From assembly GCF_030464885.1 (NCBI RefSeq), contig NZ_JALPRJ010000043.1, forward strand, positions 1 through 64,000: 64,000 bases of DNA. Reading direction: 5' to 3'. The translations under genes and the position numbers were made by a program. Source of the DNA: Caballeronia sp. SEWSISQ10-4 2. Its GTDB lineage: Bacteria; Pseudomonadota; Gammaproteobacteria; Burkholderiales; Burkholderiaceae. Below the pieces are notes generated by a model. It did not search any database. It saw only the letters and a list, made by a program, of their open reading frames with translations, and had not been told where the DNA came from. Positions 50,889 through 60,166 of the stretch are shown here, one piece after another (within the stretch, counting starts at the first letter, position 1; each line of letters starts with the position of its first letter).

Positions 50889-51466
50889 GGACGGGAGTAA
50901 ATATCTCGCTGACCTTCGGTGTCACGCTGCCGGTAGCTCACGCGATGAAAGAATGAACCGACGCGGGTGAACAGGCTATTCGATTTGGTGCGCGACGCCG
51001 GACGGTGGCGATCCAGGCTTGCAGAACAACTCGCTCGATCCGGGCGCGTTGTGGCCAGCTTTGGTGCAGTGGTATTACGAGAAGGCGCTGCGCGGCGGTC
51101 AAGCTGGGTCGAAAAAACGGGCGCGTTCAGATCGACACTGGAAACGGTGGCTGCCGAAGGGGTCGATGAGGATAAGTCACCATAACCGGACGAAGACGTT
51201 GGTTGCGCCGCCGGCGTGGATGCGGTGATCCAGAGCGTTTGTCGCGCGTTCTCCATGGCTTCGGTGTAGGCATGCTGATCCTGGTTGAACCAGACGCCAT
51301 ACGCGACCGTCCCGACTACGCCGGCTGCCAGCGCACTTGCCGACGCAACCCAAAGCGCGAGACGCCCGAACCGCACAGGCGTTGTGGCAGGCGCTGGATT
51401 AGCGTCGAGGTTGAAATCTGCATCGGGGCGATCTGCGTCCGATTGCGACGCGGTATGTTTGGACAT
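50885..51466 (-). CDS. Single-span membrane protein coupled to a diguanylate cyclase
   Basis: A 193-residue protein. Residues 1-31 are polar, then a membrane span (LALWVASASALAAGVVGTVA) and a low-complexity Ser/Thr/Ala-rich region, probably periplasmic. The C-terminus is basic (SFFHRVSYRQRDTEGQRD). I do not recognise a family. ATG 51466 was chosen because the longer frame has no protein character. Its stop overlaps the diguanylate cyclase start, so the two may act together, for example as sensor and output. Function unknown. Confidence 0.6.
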   Translation of the reverse strand: MSKHTASQSDADRPDADFNLDANPAPATTPVRFGRLALWVASASALAAGVVGTVAYGVWFNQDQHAYTEAMENARQTLWITASTPAAQPTSSSGYGDLSSSTPSAATVSSVDLNAPVFSTQLDRRAAPSRNTTAPKLATTRPDRASCSASLDRHRPASRTKSNSLFTRVGSFFHRVSYRQRDTEGQRDIYSRP

Positions 51467-51697
51467 CGCAATAGTCTCCGGCCTTCCGTCTGAAATTTCG
51501 ACGAAATTTGTTCTTACAATTGGGCTGCAATTTGGCGAGTGGTTTTGGAAGAATTTACCCCGCTCATCGAGGAGCAGCAATCTGGCGATACAGCAGTTAA
51601 TGTGCCCGTGCCGTTCATCTGCCGGGGTCGTTCGGATGCAGTCGACATCGCACGTCCGGGTGGGCAAACTGTAGGACTTTTCTAACGGGAGTAAACG

Positions 51698-52774
51698 GTG
51701 AATCCAAAACAGCCAGTTGATATTGCACGGATTCTGCTCGTGATCGTCATCCTGTCTGCGTTGATGGTCGGCAGCCTCTATATCCTGCGGCCGTTCCTTC
51801 CCGGGATTATCTGGGCGACCACCATCGTGGTTGCTACCTGGCCGGTGATGCTGGCAGTTCAACGCCGCTGCGGCAATCGCCGGTGGCTGGCCACTGCAGT
51901 GATGCTGATTATCCTGCTGGTTGTGATCGTGCTGCCGCTCTATGAAGCCATCTCGACATTGGCTCTCCATGGGAGCGACATCATGGCGGCCATCAAGGGT
52001 CTGCCCAGCTATGCGCTGCCGCCGCCGCCCGGCTGGGTCGGCGATATTCCGCTAGCCGGCCAGCGCGCCGCGCACGAATGGCAGACGCTGTCGGACGCCG
52101 GGCCGGGCGGCCTGCTGGCGAAGCTGGAGCCGTATGCGACGATCGCTGCACGCTGGATGCTCGGTCATGCTGCGCTCGTGGGGGTGTTCGTGATGCACAT
52201 GTTCGTCACGATCATTATCTCGGGCATTCTCTATAACCAAGGTGAAGCAGCGGCCCGATTCGTTGCACGCTTCGCAACCCGGCTCGCCGGCCAGCGCGGC
52301 GCGGAAGCTATCAAGCTGGCGGGACTGTCGATTCGCGCGGTCGCGCTCGGGATTGTCGTGACGGCGGTGGCGCAGTCCGCGCTGGGTGGGATCGGCCTGT
52401 GGATAGCGGGTGTCCCCGCGGCCGGAATACTGACCGCGCTGATGCTCATGTTGTGCCTGGCCCAGATCGGCCCCATGCTGCCCTTGCTCGGCGGCGTCGC
52501 GTGGCTTTTCTGGCATGACGCAACCGTAGCCGCGATTTTGCTGTTGATCTGGTCGGTGGTGGTCGCGATGCTCGACAGCTTGCTGCGGCCGGTCTTGATC
52601 AGGCGCGGGGTGAATCTCTCAATGCTTTTGATCTTGTCCGGTGTGTTGGGCGGCTTGTTTGCGTTCGGGATCGTCGGCCTGTTCATCGGTCCCGTGATCC
52701 TGGCGGTGACGTCGACGCTGTTGGAGGCGTGGATCGACGAGCCTCCGCCGGTACAGCAAATCGATGCAACATAG
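51698..52774 (+). CDS. AI-2E family transporter
   Basis: A 358-residue membrane protein with seven or eight spans. IWATTIVVATWPVMLAVQRR and LPLYEAISTLALHG match the N-terminal half of the family. The C-terminal block RPVLIRRGVNLSMLLILSGV with FGIVGLFIGPVILAV is the hallmark. Members (YdiK, PerM, TqsA) export small molecules; actual substrates are mostly unproven. The start is GTG 51698 with ACGGGAG ten bases upstream. It is divergent from the membrane-protein/cyclase pair. Confidence 0.88.
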   Translation: MNPKQPVDIARILLVIVILSALMVGSLYILRPFLPGIIWATTIVVATWPVMLAVQRRCGNRRWLATAVMLIILLVVIVLPLYEAISTLALHGSDIMAAIKGLPSYALPPPPGWVGDIPLAGQRAAHEWQTLSDAGPGGLLAKLEPYATIAARWMLGHAALVGVFVMHMFVTIIISGILYNQGEAAARFVARFATRLAGQRGAEAIKLAGLSIRAVALGIVVTAVAQSALGGIGLWIAGVPAAGILTALMLMLCLAQIGPMLPLLGGVAWLFWHDATVAAILLLIWSVVVAMLDSLLRPVLIRRGVNLSMLLILSGVLGGLFAFGIVGLFIGPVILAVTSTLLEAWIDEPPPVQQIDAT

Positions 52775-52782
52775 CTTGAATA

Positions 52783-52811
52783 TAGGGGCGCGGGCGCTTC
52801 CGCTGCCCCTA
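52783..52811 (+). terminator. Hairpin after the AI-2E-family gene
   Basis: TAGGGGC pairs with GCCCCTA, with an inner GCG/CGC stem, nine bases after the stop. No T-run follows; terminator role is tentative. Confidence 0.45.
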
Positions 52812-52997
52812 CACTCGCTTGTGCATTCTCTTTATCCGTGTCAATCTATTTCGCGTTCGCCGCGGGATGTTTACAATCTCCAAAGCGGCGACCAGTGCCA
52901 CGCGAGCCCTCCGTTTCCACGGTTAAAAAAAGAAGAAAAAGCCTTCCGGCGCGGCAGCAGTTTCATTCAGGTGCTTCATTAATAGACGGAGTCAGCC

Positions 52998-53300
52998 ATG
53001 TCTATTTTTGCCATTGATGGTGTTCGTTGGACCAATGATCGCGTCACTCATGTACGTTGGGGCAATGTCGATGAATTGACGGCCATCTGGACGACAGTCC
53101 CCAAAGTCGTGGATGTGGACCGCGTGGTGAAAGCCCTGGAGAAGGGAGAACAGGTCCGGACGGTGTTCAAGCTCGGTGGTCGAAGCTATCTGGGTCCTCA
53201 GGTTAGTTCCATCCCGTACGCTAACGGCCATATCGGAATCGAAACCTCCTTTGAAGAGGGTCGGATTGAAAAAACGTTGGAAGACCTGCCAAACGTTTAA
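52998..53300 (+). CDS. Small conserved hypothetical protein
   Basis: A 100-residue soluble protein. It reads MSIFAIDGVRWTNDRVTHVR, then KVVDVDRVVKALEKGEQVRT and ends EEGRIEKTLEDLPNV. The order of short strands and a glycine-rich middle (KLGGRSYLGPQV) faintly resembles DUF3892-type proteins. GGAG lies ten bases before ATG 52998. It stands alone between the AI-2E-family gene and the efflux operon. Function unknown. Confidence 0.62.
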   Translation: MSIFAIDGVRWTNDRVTHVRWGNVDELTAIWTTVPKVVDVDRVVKALEKGEQVRTVFKLGGRSYLGPQVSSIPYANGHIGIETSFEEGRIEKTLEDLPNV

Positions 53301-53475
53301 TCGAAACAACTCACTTCATTCCATTCAGCAGCGGCGCTGGGAGCACGCTTGGCGTGTCGCGGTAATTGCGCTTGGGCCAAGCTTGCCCGTTAAGTTCACT
53401 TGTCGAGGAGCGACGGTTCCGGCTCGTCGGAATAAATCTCCGCAAGCAGCACGCCGGCAAGCCAAAGCGCTCACG

Positions 53476-54912
53476 TCACCCCTGCACGCGCCAGCCGAGC
53501 CCCAGGCTCTTCTGCAACGACACAAAATCCTTCAGCAGTTCAGCTTGTCCCGCAACCACGTTCTGTTGCGCGCTGAACTGCGTGCGTTGTGTATCGAGCA
53601 AGTCGATCAGGCTCGACGTACCCGCGGTATAGCGTTGACGCATCAACGTAGCCGAGCGGTCCGCCGACGCCTGCACCTGCTGGAGCGTGGCGAGATGTTC
53701 ACGCTGATGCCCATAACGCGAGAGCGAAGTATTCGCGTCCTGCAACGCGGCGAGCACCGTATGCGCGTATTTCGCATCGGCCTCGTCACGCGACGCCTCG
53801 GCGCCGTGAACGCTTGAAAGGGTGCGGCCGAAGTCGAGCACATTCCACTGCAGATAAGGCGCGCCGATCCAGCTGAAATTGTTCTGGCGCAAAAGATGGC
53901 CCGGGTTGGCGGCGGTATAGCCTATGTCGCCGAACAAGGTCACCTTCGGGAAAAAGTCAGCCTTGTGCTCGCCGATCTGGGCATTGCTGGAGGCCAGCCG
54001 CCGTTCCGCCGCGCGAATATCGGGCCGTTGCTGCAACATTGAAGCAGGGTCGCCGACAGGCACGGACGCGGGCAAGGCCGGCATGGGCCGCAACGCCGAC
54101 AGCTCCTGATCGAGCGCGCCCGGAGCCTGGCCCGTCAACACCGCAAGCTGGTCGAGCGACGCCTCCACTTGTTCGTCGAGCGGCGTCAGCGTCGCGCGCG
54201 TGTTTTCGACCTGCGTGGTCAGCCGCTCGACATCGACATCCGCCGCCGTGCCGTGTGCGCGACGCTGCTGGGTCAACGTGAGCATCCGCTGTTCGATCTC
54301 CGCCGAGCGTTGCGCAAGGGTCAGGCGCTGCTGCTCGTCACGCAGATCGACATAAGCCTGTGCGACTTCCGCCGCGAGCGACACTTGTGTGTCGGCGAGA
54401 TCGGCGTCGACTGCGTCCGCTTCCGCGGTTGCGGCTTCGACCGCGCGTCGCGTACCGCCGAACAGATCGATCTCCCACGTTGCATCGAAGCCTGCTGTGT
54501 AGAGCTGAAGCGGCCCTCCACCGGACGATGACAACGCACTGAGATTAGGCTGACGCATGCGTAACGCGGCGGCATCGACCGTGCCCTTCGGCATGCCGTT
54601 CGCTTTCTCGTGCTGCAATTGTGCGCGTGACTCACGCAGACGCGCCTGCGCGGCGTGAATGTCCGGGTTGTGCGCGAGTGCGGCGTCAATCAGCGTGTTC
54701 AATTGCGGATCGTTGAGCGCAAGCCACCATTGATTCGGCGCGCGTGTCGACACGATGCCAACCGCGGGCACGCGCACGAAGTTCGCGGCGCGTGCTGCGT
54801 CGGGAGCCACCTGCGGCGCACCGGCGTAGTCAGGGCCGACCGTGCAAGCCGAGATGGCGCAGACGGCTGCCAGCAGCGTAAGAAATAGAGGAGCAAAAGG
54901 GCGAGAGAACAT
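53476..54912 (-). CDS. Outer-membrane efflux lipoprotein, NodT/OprM type
   Basis: A 478-residue outer-membrane channel subunit. The signal peptide ends in CAISAC with a lipid-bearing Cys before TVGPDYAGAPQV, the usual mature start of NodT proteins. Two long helical repeats of the OEP family are present, for example NPDIHAAQARLRESRAQLQH and RPDIRAAERRLASSNAQIGE. ATG 54912 was chosen; an in-frame TTG at 54936 overlaps the EmrB-like stop. It is third in the operon emrA-emrB-oprM-like and completes the tripartite drug-efflux path across the outer membrane. Confidence 0.9.
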   Translation of the reverse strand: MFSRPFAPLFLTLLAAVCAISACTVGPDYAGAPQVAPDAARAANFVRVPAVGIVSTRAPNQWWLALNDPQLNTLIDAALAHNPDIHAAQARLRESRAQLQHEKANGMPKGTVDAAALRMRQPNLSALSSSGGGPLQLYTAGFDATWEIDLFGGTRRAVEAATAEADAVDADLADTQVSLAAEVAQAYVDLRDEQQRLTLAQRSAEIEQRMLTLTQQRRAHGTAADVDVERLTTQVENTRATLTPLDEQVEASLDQLAVLTGQAPGALDQELSALRPMPALPASVPVGDPASMLQQRPDIRAAERRLASSNAQIGEHKADFFPKVTLFGDIGYTAANPGHLLRQNNFSWIGAPYLQWNVLDFGRTLSSVHGAEASRDEADAKYAHTVLAALQDANTSLSRYGHQREHLATLQQVQASADRSATLMRQRYTAGTSSLIDLLDTQRTQFSAQQNVVAGQAELLKDFVSLQKSLGLGWRVQG

Positions 54913-54932
54913 CGTGGATATCTTAAGGGCCG

Positions 54933-56519
54933 TCAATGACCGGCGGACGGCGCAACGGGGCCGCGCGGAGTCTTCAGAAGGAGTGCCAGCGGCACGCAGG
55001 CAAGCAGCGCGATACCCAGCAGATAGAAGGTTTCAGAGTACGTCATGACGATTACCTGCATCTGGATCTGCGCCGCAATCTGTCCGAGCGCACGCATCTT
55101 GGCGTAGGCCATGTCGCCGGTTTGCGCGAACCAGTTCGCGGCGCTCGACGTCAGGCGCTCCTGTCCCACCAGTGAATTGGCCGTCAGCGATTGGCGGATC
55201 ATCGCGGTATGAAACGTGGTGCGCCGGTCGATCACGGTCCCGATGATCGCCAGCCCGACCGAGCCGCCGAGATTGCGGGCCATGTTGTAGAGACCGGCTG
55301 CATCGCCGGAATCTTCGCGCGAGACCGCGGCCATCGACGCCTGGTTCAACGGCATGAGTGCAAGGATTTGCGCAAAGCCGCGGATCAGTTGGGACCAGAA
55401 AAAGTCGTGCCCGACACTCTGCGCAGTCAGGTTGATGTCGAGCATGCAGCTCAACGCAAACAACACCAGTCCTGCGATCACGAGCATGCGAAAGTCGAGC
55501 TTGCCGAGAATACGCGGCAGCACCGGCATGATCAGGAAGGCAGGCACACCCGATATCAGCATGACCGCGCCGGCTTGCTGCGCGTTGTAGCCGGACACAA
55601 TGCCGAGGAACTGCGGCAGCAGATACGACACACCATACAGACCTGCACCGACAGCAAACACAATGACAATAACGCTTGCATAACGCGGGTTGCGCAGCAG
55701 GTTCAGACGCATGATCGGCTTCTTCGCGATGAACTGCGAAACGGCGATCAACACCATGCCGGCAAGCGTCACGCAGGTCAGCGTGACGATCATGCTCGAC
55801 TCGAACCAGCGTTCACGCTGGCCTTCTTCGAGCACCACGGTCAGCGAGCTCAGGCCAATCGTGAGGCCGACAATGCCGACCCAGTCAGCTTTGAAAAAAG
55901 TCTCCCAGTGAGGCCGGTCCGAGGGCAGTCCGACGATCAGCAACGTGATCAATGCAATACATACGGGGAGGTTGATAAAAAAGCACCACGACCAGCTGAT
56001 GTTCTCCGCCAGCCATCCGCCGAGCACTGGTCCCAGCAACGGGCCAAGCAACACGATCAGCCCGAACATCGTCATGCCGACTGGCATCTGCGAGCGCGGC
56101 AGTCGGGTGCGGATAATGGTCTGCGCCGTCGGGATCATGGCGCCGCCGGCAAAGCCCTGGCCGATGCGTCCGGCGATCATCATGGGCAGGCTGTGCGACC
56201 ATCCGCACATCATCGAGAACAAGATGAACAGCGTGGCATTGGCGAGCAGAAAATTACGCAGGCCGAACACGCGCGTAAGCCATGCAGCGAGCGGGATCAT
56301 CACGATCTCGGACATGAGGTAGCCGGTCGAGATCCACGTACCCTCGGTCCCGGTCGCGCCGATCTCGCCCTGGATCTGCGGCAAGGCCGAGTTCGTGATC
56401 GAGATGTCCAGCGTGGCCATCAGCGCGCCCAGCGAGCCGGCGGCAACGGCGAGCCAGTCCGTCGCGCTCGCGCGCTCAGCCTCGGGTGCTGCAGGCGACG
56501 AAGCGGTCGCCTCAGCCAT
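54933..56519 (-). CDS. emrB: DHA2-family MFS drug exporter, EmrB-like
   Basis: A 528-residue exporter with 14 spans. LGALMATLDISITNSALPQI is motif D1-type of the DHA2 family, with the Asp in span 1. GYLMSEIVMIPLAAWLTRVF carries motif A context and GQGFAGGAMIPTAQTIIRTR motif C-like context. It pumps hydrophobic drugs together with the EmrA-like fusion protein; its ATG overlaps the emrA stop by eight bases. It precedes the outer-membrane gene. It is probably repressed by the divergent CerR-type TetR protein. Confidence 0.92.
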   Translation of the reverse strand: MAEATASSPAAPEAERASATDWLAVAAGSLGALMATLDISITNSALPQIQGEIGATGTEGTWISTGYLMSEIVMIPLAAWLTRVFGLRNFLLANATLFILFSMMCGWSHSLPMMIAGRIGQGFAGGAMIPTAQTIIRTRLPRSQMPVGMTMFGLIVLLGPLLGPVLGGWLAENISWSWCFFINLPVCIALITLLIVGLPSDRPHWETFFKADWVGIVGLTIGLSSLTVVLEEGQRERWFESSMIVTLTCVTLAGMVLIAVSQFIAKKPIMRLNLLRNPRYASVIVIVFAVGAGLYGVSYLLPQFLGIVSGYNAQQAGAVMLISGVPAFLIMPVLPRILGKLDFRMLVIAGLVLFALSCMLDINLTAQSVGHDFFWSQLIRGFAQILALMPLNQASMAAVSREDSGDAAGLYNMARNLGGSVGLAIIGTVIDRRTTFHTAMIRQSLTANSLVGQERLTSSAANWFAQTGDMAYAKMRALGQIAAQIQMQVIVMTYSETFYLLGIALLACVPLALLLKTPRGPVAPSAGH

Positions 56520-57651
56520 GGTTGTTCTCGGCTTCGATGCGCTTGTCGCCCTCGCGTGAGGACCGCGTGTCGACGTCGGCGGTTACCGATAAACCCGGCA
56601 GCAACACGCTGCGTGTTTCCGGACCTGTCTCAATGCGAATGCGCACGGGAATGCGCTGGACGATCTTGGTGAAATTGCCGGTGGCGTTCTCGGGTGGCAG
56701 CAGCGCGAACTGCGCACCGGTGCCCGGTGCGAAACTGTCGACCACGCCGTGCAGATCCGTGCCGGGCAGCGCATCCACATGCAGGATTACGGGCTGGCCG
56801 ACACGCATATGGCCGACCTGCGTTTCCTTGAAATTGGCGGTCAGATAGGTGCTTTGCACGGGCACGACCGACAGCATTCGTGTGCCGGGCTGGACGTATT
56901 GACCGACCCGGACCGAGCGGTCGCCGACCTTGCCGGCTAACGCGCTGCGCACGACTGTGTCCTGCAAGTCGAGGTGCGCTTGCCGCGCGCTCGCCTCCGC
57001 TGCGTCGAGCTGGGCACGTGCCTGGGCGATCTGCGCAGTCGTGGCGGCGATCTGTGTCTCGGCGGCATCGACGGCAGCGGTGTTGGCCGCGAGCGTCGCC
57101 AGCGCCTGATCGCGCGTGCTGGTCAACTCAGCCAGCCGTTCGCTGGTTTCGGCGCCGGTGGCCGCGAGCGGGGCGTAGCGCTGGACTTCATCGCGGGCAT
57201 GCTGGGCGCTCACACGGGCAACTTGCTGCTGCGCTTTTGCCCGTTCGATATTGGCGTGCTGCTGCAGGATATCGGCTTGCGCGCGTTGAATGTCCGCGGC
57301 GCGCGCGGCGATGGTCGCCTGGGCCTGATCGAGCGCAACCTGGTACTGGCGGGTATCGAGCCGCACGAGCGGGTCGCCTGCCTTGACCACGGCGTTGTCG
57401 CCTACATAGACGTCGGTCACGTAGCCGCTGACCTTGGGTGCGACGGTGACGCTATCGGCTTGCAGATAAGCGTCGTCGGTGCTTTCGATAAAGCGCCCGA
57501 CCGTCCACCAGCGCGCAAGCCAGATTCCCGCAAGGACAATCACAACGATCCCGAGCAGGACGAGGATCAGGCGTTTTCCCGATCGCCGTGCGGGCGAAGC
57601 GGCGGAATCTTGCGGCACTTCCTGCGGCGGCGATCCTACTGTTGTTGACAT
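56512..57651 (-). CDS. emrA: Membrane-fusion protein of the EmrA/HlyD family
   Basis: A 379-residue periplasmic adaptor with one N-terminal span (LILVLLGIVVIVLAGIWLAR). TDDAYLQADSVTVAPKVSGY opens the lipoyl domain. A long alpha hairpin (RAADIQRAQADILQQHANIE) follows, then the second lipoyl half with DLQDTVVRSALAGKVGDRSV. The beta-barrel domain has LTANFKETQVGHMRVGQPV. It links EmrB to the outer-membrane channel. It is first in the operon, 93 bases from the divergent regulator gene, across a strong palindrome. Confidence 0.92.
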   Translation of the reverse strand: MSTTVGSPPQEVPQDSAASPARRSGKRLILVLLGIVVIVLAGIWLARWWTVGRFIESTDDAYLQADSVTVAPKVSGYVTDVYVGDNAVVKAGDPLVRLDTRQYQVALDQAQATIAARAADIQRAQADILQQHANIERAKAQQQVARVSAQHARDEVQRYAPLAATGAETSERLAELTSTRDQALATLAANTAAVDAAETQIAATTAQIAQARAQLDAAEASARQAHLDLQDTVVRSALAGKVGDRSVRVGQYVQPGTRMLSVVPVQSTYLTANFKETQVGHMRVGQPVILHVDALPGTDLHGVVDSFAPGTGAQFALLPPENATGNFTKIVQRIPVRIRIETGPETRSVLLPGLSVTADVDTRSSREGDKRIEAENNHG

Positions 57652-57668
57652 CGTTGATCCAAATTATT

Positions 57669-57694
57669 CCAATCGGAACAATTATTCCGATTGG
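57669..57694. promoter_or_regulatory. Palindromic operator of the efflux operon
   Basis: CCAATCGGAA-N6-TTCCGATTGG, ten-base perfect arms, lies 17 bases before emrA and 50 before the TetR gene. It is the obvious binding site for the TetR regulator on both promoters. Confidence 0.8.
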
Positions 57695-57744
57695 TAAAAT
57701 TGTGTCAAGTGATATATTTTGTAATATTGAAGGGAGAGGCATGA

Positions 57745-58551
57745 ATGAATGTCACAAAACGGCTACGCCGTCCATCGGCCGGTGGATATGTGCGAGGCGA
57801 CGAGACAAGGCTGCGAATCATCCAGGCCGCGATCGAATCATTTGGCGAGCACGGTTTCGAGAGTGCGTCCACGCGTGACATCGCCGCGCGCGCTGGCGTC
57901 AATGCACCCGCGCTGCAGTATTACTTCGAGAATAAAGAGGGGGTCTATCGCGCGTGTGCGGAATACATCGCCGACGCTTCCTGGGAGACCTTCGAGCCAG
58001 TCGTGACTCACGCGGCCGAGGTGTTGAGCAAGGACAGCGACACACCGGTGCTGATCGATGCGTTCATCCGCATTCAGGAAGCGGTTGCGGATCGCATGTT
58101 CCTGAAGGCTTGCGGCCCGACTAACCAGCGGCTTTTTTTCGCGCGTGAACAGACGGGGCATGAGCCCTCCATTGCATCGGAGATCTTGACCCGGCGCTTG
58201 CGACAGCCTTTAAACGATGTCGGCTCGAGGTTGATTGCACGCATCACGGGCACGAACCCCGACGATCCGCTGGCGTTGATCCGGATGCTGAGTTTGCACG
58301 GACAACTGTTGATGTTCCATGTTGCGCCGCGCACGACGCTTGCGTTGCTTGGATGGACGGAGATTGACGCCGAGAAGGGCGAATTGCTCAAGGCGACGGT
58401 ACGCACGCAGACTCGAATTTTGCTTGAGCATTGGAGTAGGGAGGCTCTTGCGAACGCGCGCGAATCGAGCGGGAGCAAGAAGCCGGTTGCGCGGGCGGTG
58501 GCGAAAAAAACAGCTGCCCGCAAGAGCGTGACGGCTTCGGCGAAAAAGTAA
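57745..58551 (+). CDS. TetR-family regulator with CerR-type C-terminal domain
   Basis: A 268-residue repressor. The HTH is at residues about 20-65: ETRLRIIQAAIESFGEHGFE and TRDIAARAGVNAPALQYYFE. The C-terminal domain (TNQRLFFAREQTGHEPSIAS, MLSLHGQLLMFHVAPRTTLA) is of the CerR/DUF1956 group, which often controls efflux pumps. It ends with a basic Lys/Ala tail (KKPVARAVAKKTAARKS). AGGGAGAG lies just before ATG 57745. It is divergent from emrAB and its channel gene, its likely targets. Confidence 0.9.
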   Translation: MNVTKRLRRPSAGGYVRGDETRLRIIQAAIESFGEHGFESASTRDIAARAGVNAPALQYYFENKEGVYRACAEYIADASWETFEPVVTHAAEVLSKDSDTPVLIDAFIRIQEAVADRMFLKACGPTNQRLFFAREQTGHEPSIASEILTRRLRQPLNDVGSRLIARITGTNPDDPLALIRMLSLHGQLLMFHVAPRTTLALLGWTEIDAEKGELLKATVRTQTRILLEHWSREALANARESSGSKKPVARAVAKKTAARKSVTASAKK

Positions 58552-58560
58552 GGTCCGCGC

Positions 58561-58593
58561 GGTGGTTCCCGCCGAGAAACGGAGGGAACCACC
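58561..58593. terminator. Hairpin between the convergent TetR and methyltransferase genes
   Basis: GGTGGTTCCC pairs perfectly with GGGAACCACC over a 13-base loop, nine bases past the TetR stop. It can serve both strands. Confidence 0.6.
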
Positions 58594-58604
58594 TCACTCA
58601 CGTC

Positions 58605-59660
58605 TTATCGCCGCGCTTCAAAAACCAGATTGAACGGCGTTGCCGTGGCCCGGCGGAATTGTGTGAAGCCTCCTTCGGTGACCACATCGTGAATCCGCCG
58701 CTCGCCCGCTTGCGCGCCCAGGCACATCGCACCCGCTTGTGCTCGCGAAGCCGGCGTACAGATTAGCGTGGACGCCGAGTAAAAGATCCGCCCAATCGGA
58801 TTCAGGTTCCCTTCAAGCGTGTCGTTGGCGAACGGTTCGACGATCATCCAAGTGCCATCGCTGTCTAAAGTTTCAAACACGTGACGCGATGCGCCGAGCG
58901 GATCCCCCATGTCATGAAGACAGTCGAACATGGTGACGAAGTCGTAGTCGCGTCCAGGGTAATCGCTGGCAGAAGCGACCTCGAAACTCACGCGGTCCCC
59001 TACGCCGGCAGTTGCTGCTGACTCCCGCGCGTGCTCGATAGATGCCTCGTGATAGTCATAACCGACGAACGTCGACTGGGGATAGGCCTGCGCCATGATG
59101 ACGGTGGACGCACCGTGCCCGCAGCCGATATCGGCTACACGTGCGCCGTTTTTCAACTTCGCCTCGATGCCGCCAAGCGACGGAATCCAGTCGCTCACGA
59201 GATACGCGGCATAACCCGGCCGGAAGAAACGCTCCGTGCCGTGAAAGAGCGAGACGTCGTGCTCGTGCCATCCAACCCCCAGCCCGGTCTTGAACGACTT
59301 CACCATCTTCGGGATGATCTTGAACTGGGCGACAGCAATCTGGAACGCGCCCGGGATGAATGCCGGACTGCCTTCCTCGGCGAGCGCAAAGGACTGTTCC
59401 TCGCTGAGGCTGAAGCGTTCCGACGCGGGATCGTAGTTGACATAGCCGCTCGCGGCCTGCGCGCTAAGCCATTCGCGAACATAGCGCGCGTCGGTCTCGG
59501 TTGCCTGGGCGAGTTCGTCCGCACGCAACGGCTTGGCGGCGAGCGCCTTGTAAAGCCCGAGTTGATCGCCAACGACTACGGTGGCCGCATGCATCACGGC
59601 GCCGAGATCGTGGACAAAACCTCCCATGAATGCATCGAGTTTTGACTGGTCAACTGCCAT
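58605..59660 (-). CDS. Class I SAM-dependent methyltransferase with N-terminal winged helix
   Basis: A 351-residue methyltransferase. The N-terminal region (GQLGLYKALAAKPLRADELA with YVREWLSAQAASGYV) is a winged-helix domain as in Rv2258c-type and O-methyltransferase proteins. The SAM site is VADIGCGHGASTVIMAQAYP and the acidic loop FVGYDYHEASIEHARES. Motif post I to III includes FDCLHDMGDP. Substrate unknown. ATG 59660 was chosen; the longer frame upstream has no family match. The DUF1059 gene lies 125 bases upstream on the same strand. Confidence 0.88.
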   Translation of the reverse strand: MAVDQSKLDAFMGGFVHDLGAVMHAATVVVGDQLGLYKALAAKPLRADELAQATETDARYVREWLSAQAASGYVNYDPASERFSLSEEQSFALAEEGSPAFIPGAFQIAVAQFKIIPKMVKSFKTGLGVGWHEHDVSLFHGTERFFRPGYAAYLVSDWIPSLGGIEAKLKNGARVADIGCGHGASTVIMAQAYPQSTFVGYDYHEASIEHARESAATAGVGDRVSFEVASASDYPGRDYDFVTMFDCLHDMGDPLGASRHVFETLDSDGTWMIVEPFANDTLEGNLNPIGRIFYSASTLICTPASRAQAGAMCLGAQAGERRIHDVVTEGGFTQFRRATATPFNLVFEARR

Positions 59661-59784
59661 GATGCGCTCCCTTAAAAGCCCCCCGGTTGAAATGCGCGGT
59701 GTCGAACGAACAATCTGTTCGTCATACTTATCGATGTATCGGCGCCGCTGCGCGGAAATGCGCTGTTGATTGCCTGGCAGCAAG

Positions 59785-59997
59785 TTATCCGGCGCGCGGA
59801 GAATCGACCGGCGGCGTGCCTTGGTGGAACATCGCGCTCAGCTGTGAACGCAGCTCGGGAGAGTCGGCATGTTTGTGGACGGACACGGCGTGCTGGACGG
59901 CCGCATCCAGGAGTTCCTGGTCAGAGTCCGCGGACAGCGCGACGGTGCAATTCATTTCGCTTGGAAACTCGCGGCAGTCGATGTATTTGCGGGTCAT
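59785..59997 (-). CDS. DUF1059 family small protein
   Basis: A 70-residue protein from ATG 59997. MTRKYIDCREFPSEMNCTVA and ELLDAAVQHAVSVHKHADSP are the conserved blocks of DUF1059, with two Cys flanking REFPSEMN. Family function is unknown; the Cys pair hints at metal or redox binding. It lies upstream of the methyltransferase, with which it may be co-transcribed. Confidence 0.8.
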   Translation of the reverse strand: MTRKYIDCREFPSEMNCTVALSADSDQELLDAAVQHAVSVHKHADSPELRSQLSAMFHQGTPPVDSPRAG

Positions 59998-60166
59998 GGC
60001 GTCATTCCCCATTACGTAATACGGAGTTGATCGACGGGGTTAACCGAATTAGCGCCATGTATTTCTCAATGTATAGCGCCTGCGAAAATTATAGGTCGCT
60101 GACATGAGGCTTGCGAACTGATTCACCGTTATTCCGGCCATGGAATCCACGCCTGTAAAGGGGCAT

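Noticed and set aside
55191..56672. 493-codon open frame opposite emrB
   Set aside because: It mirrors the EmrB-like gene and is rich in His, Gln and Arg. The minus-strand gene has full family support.
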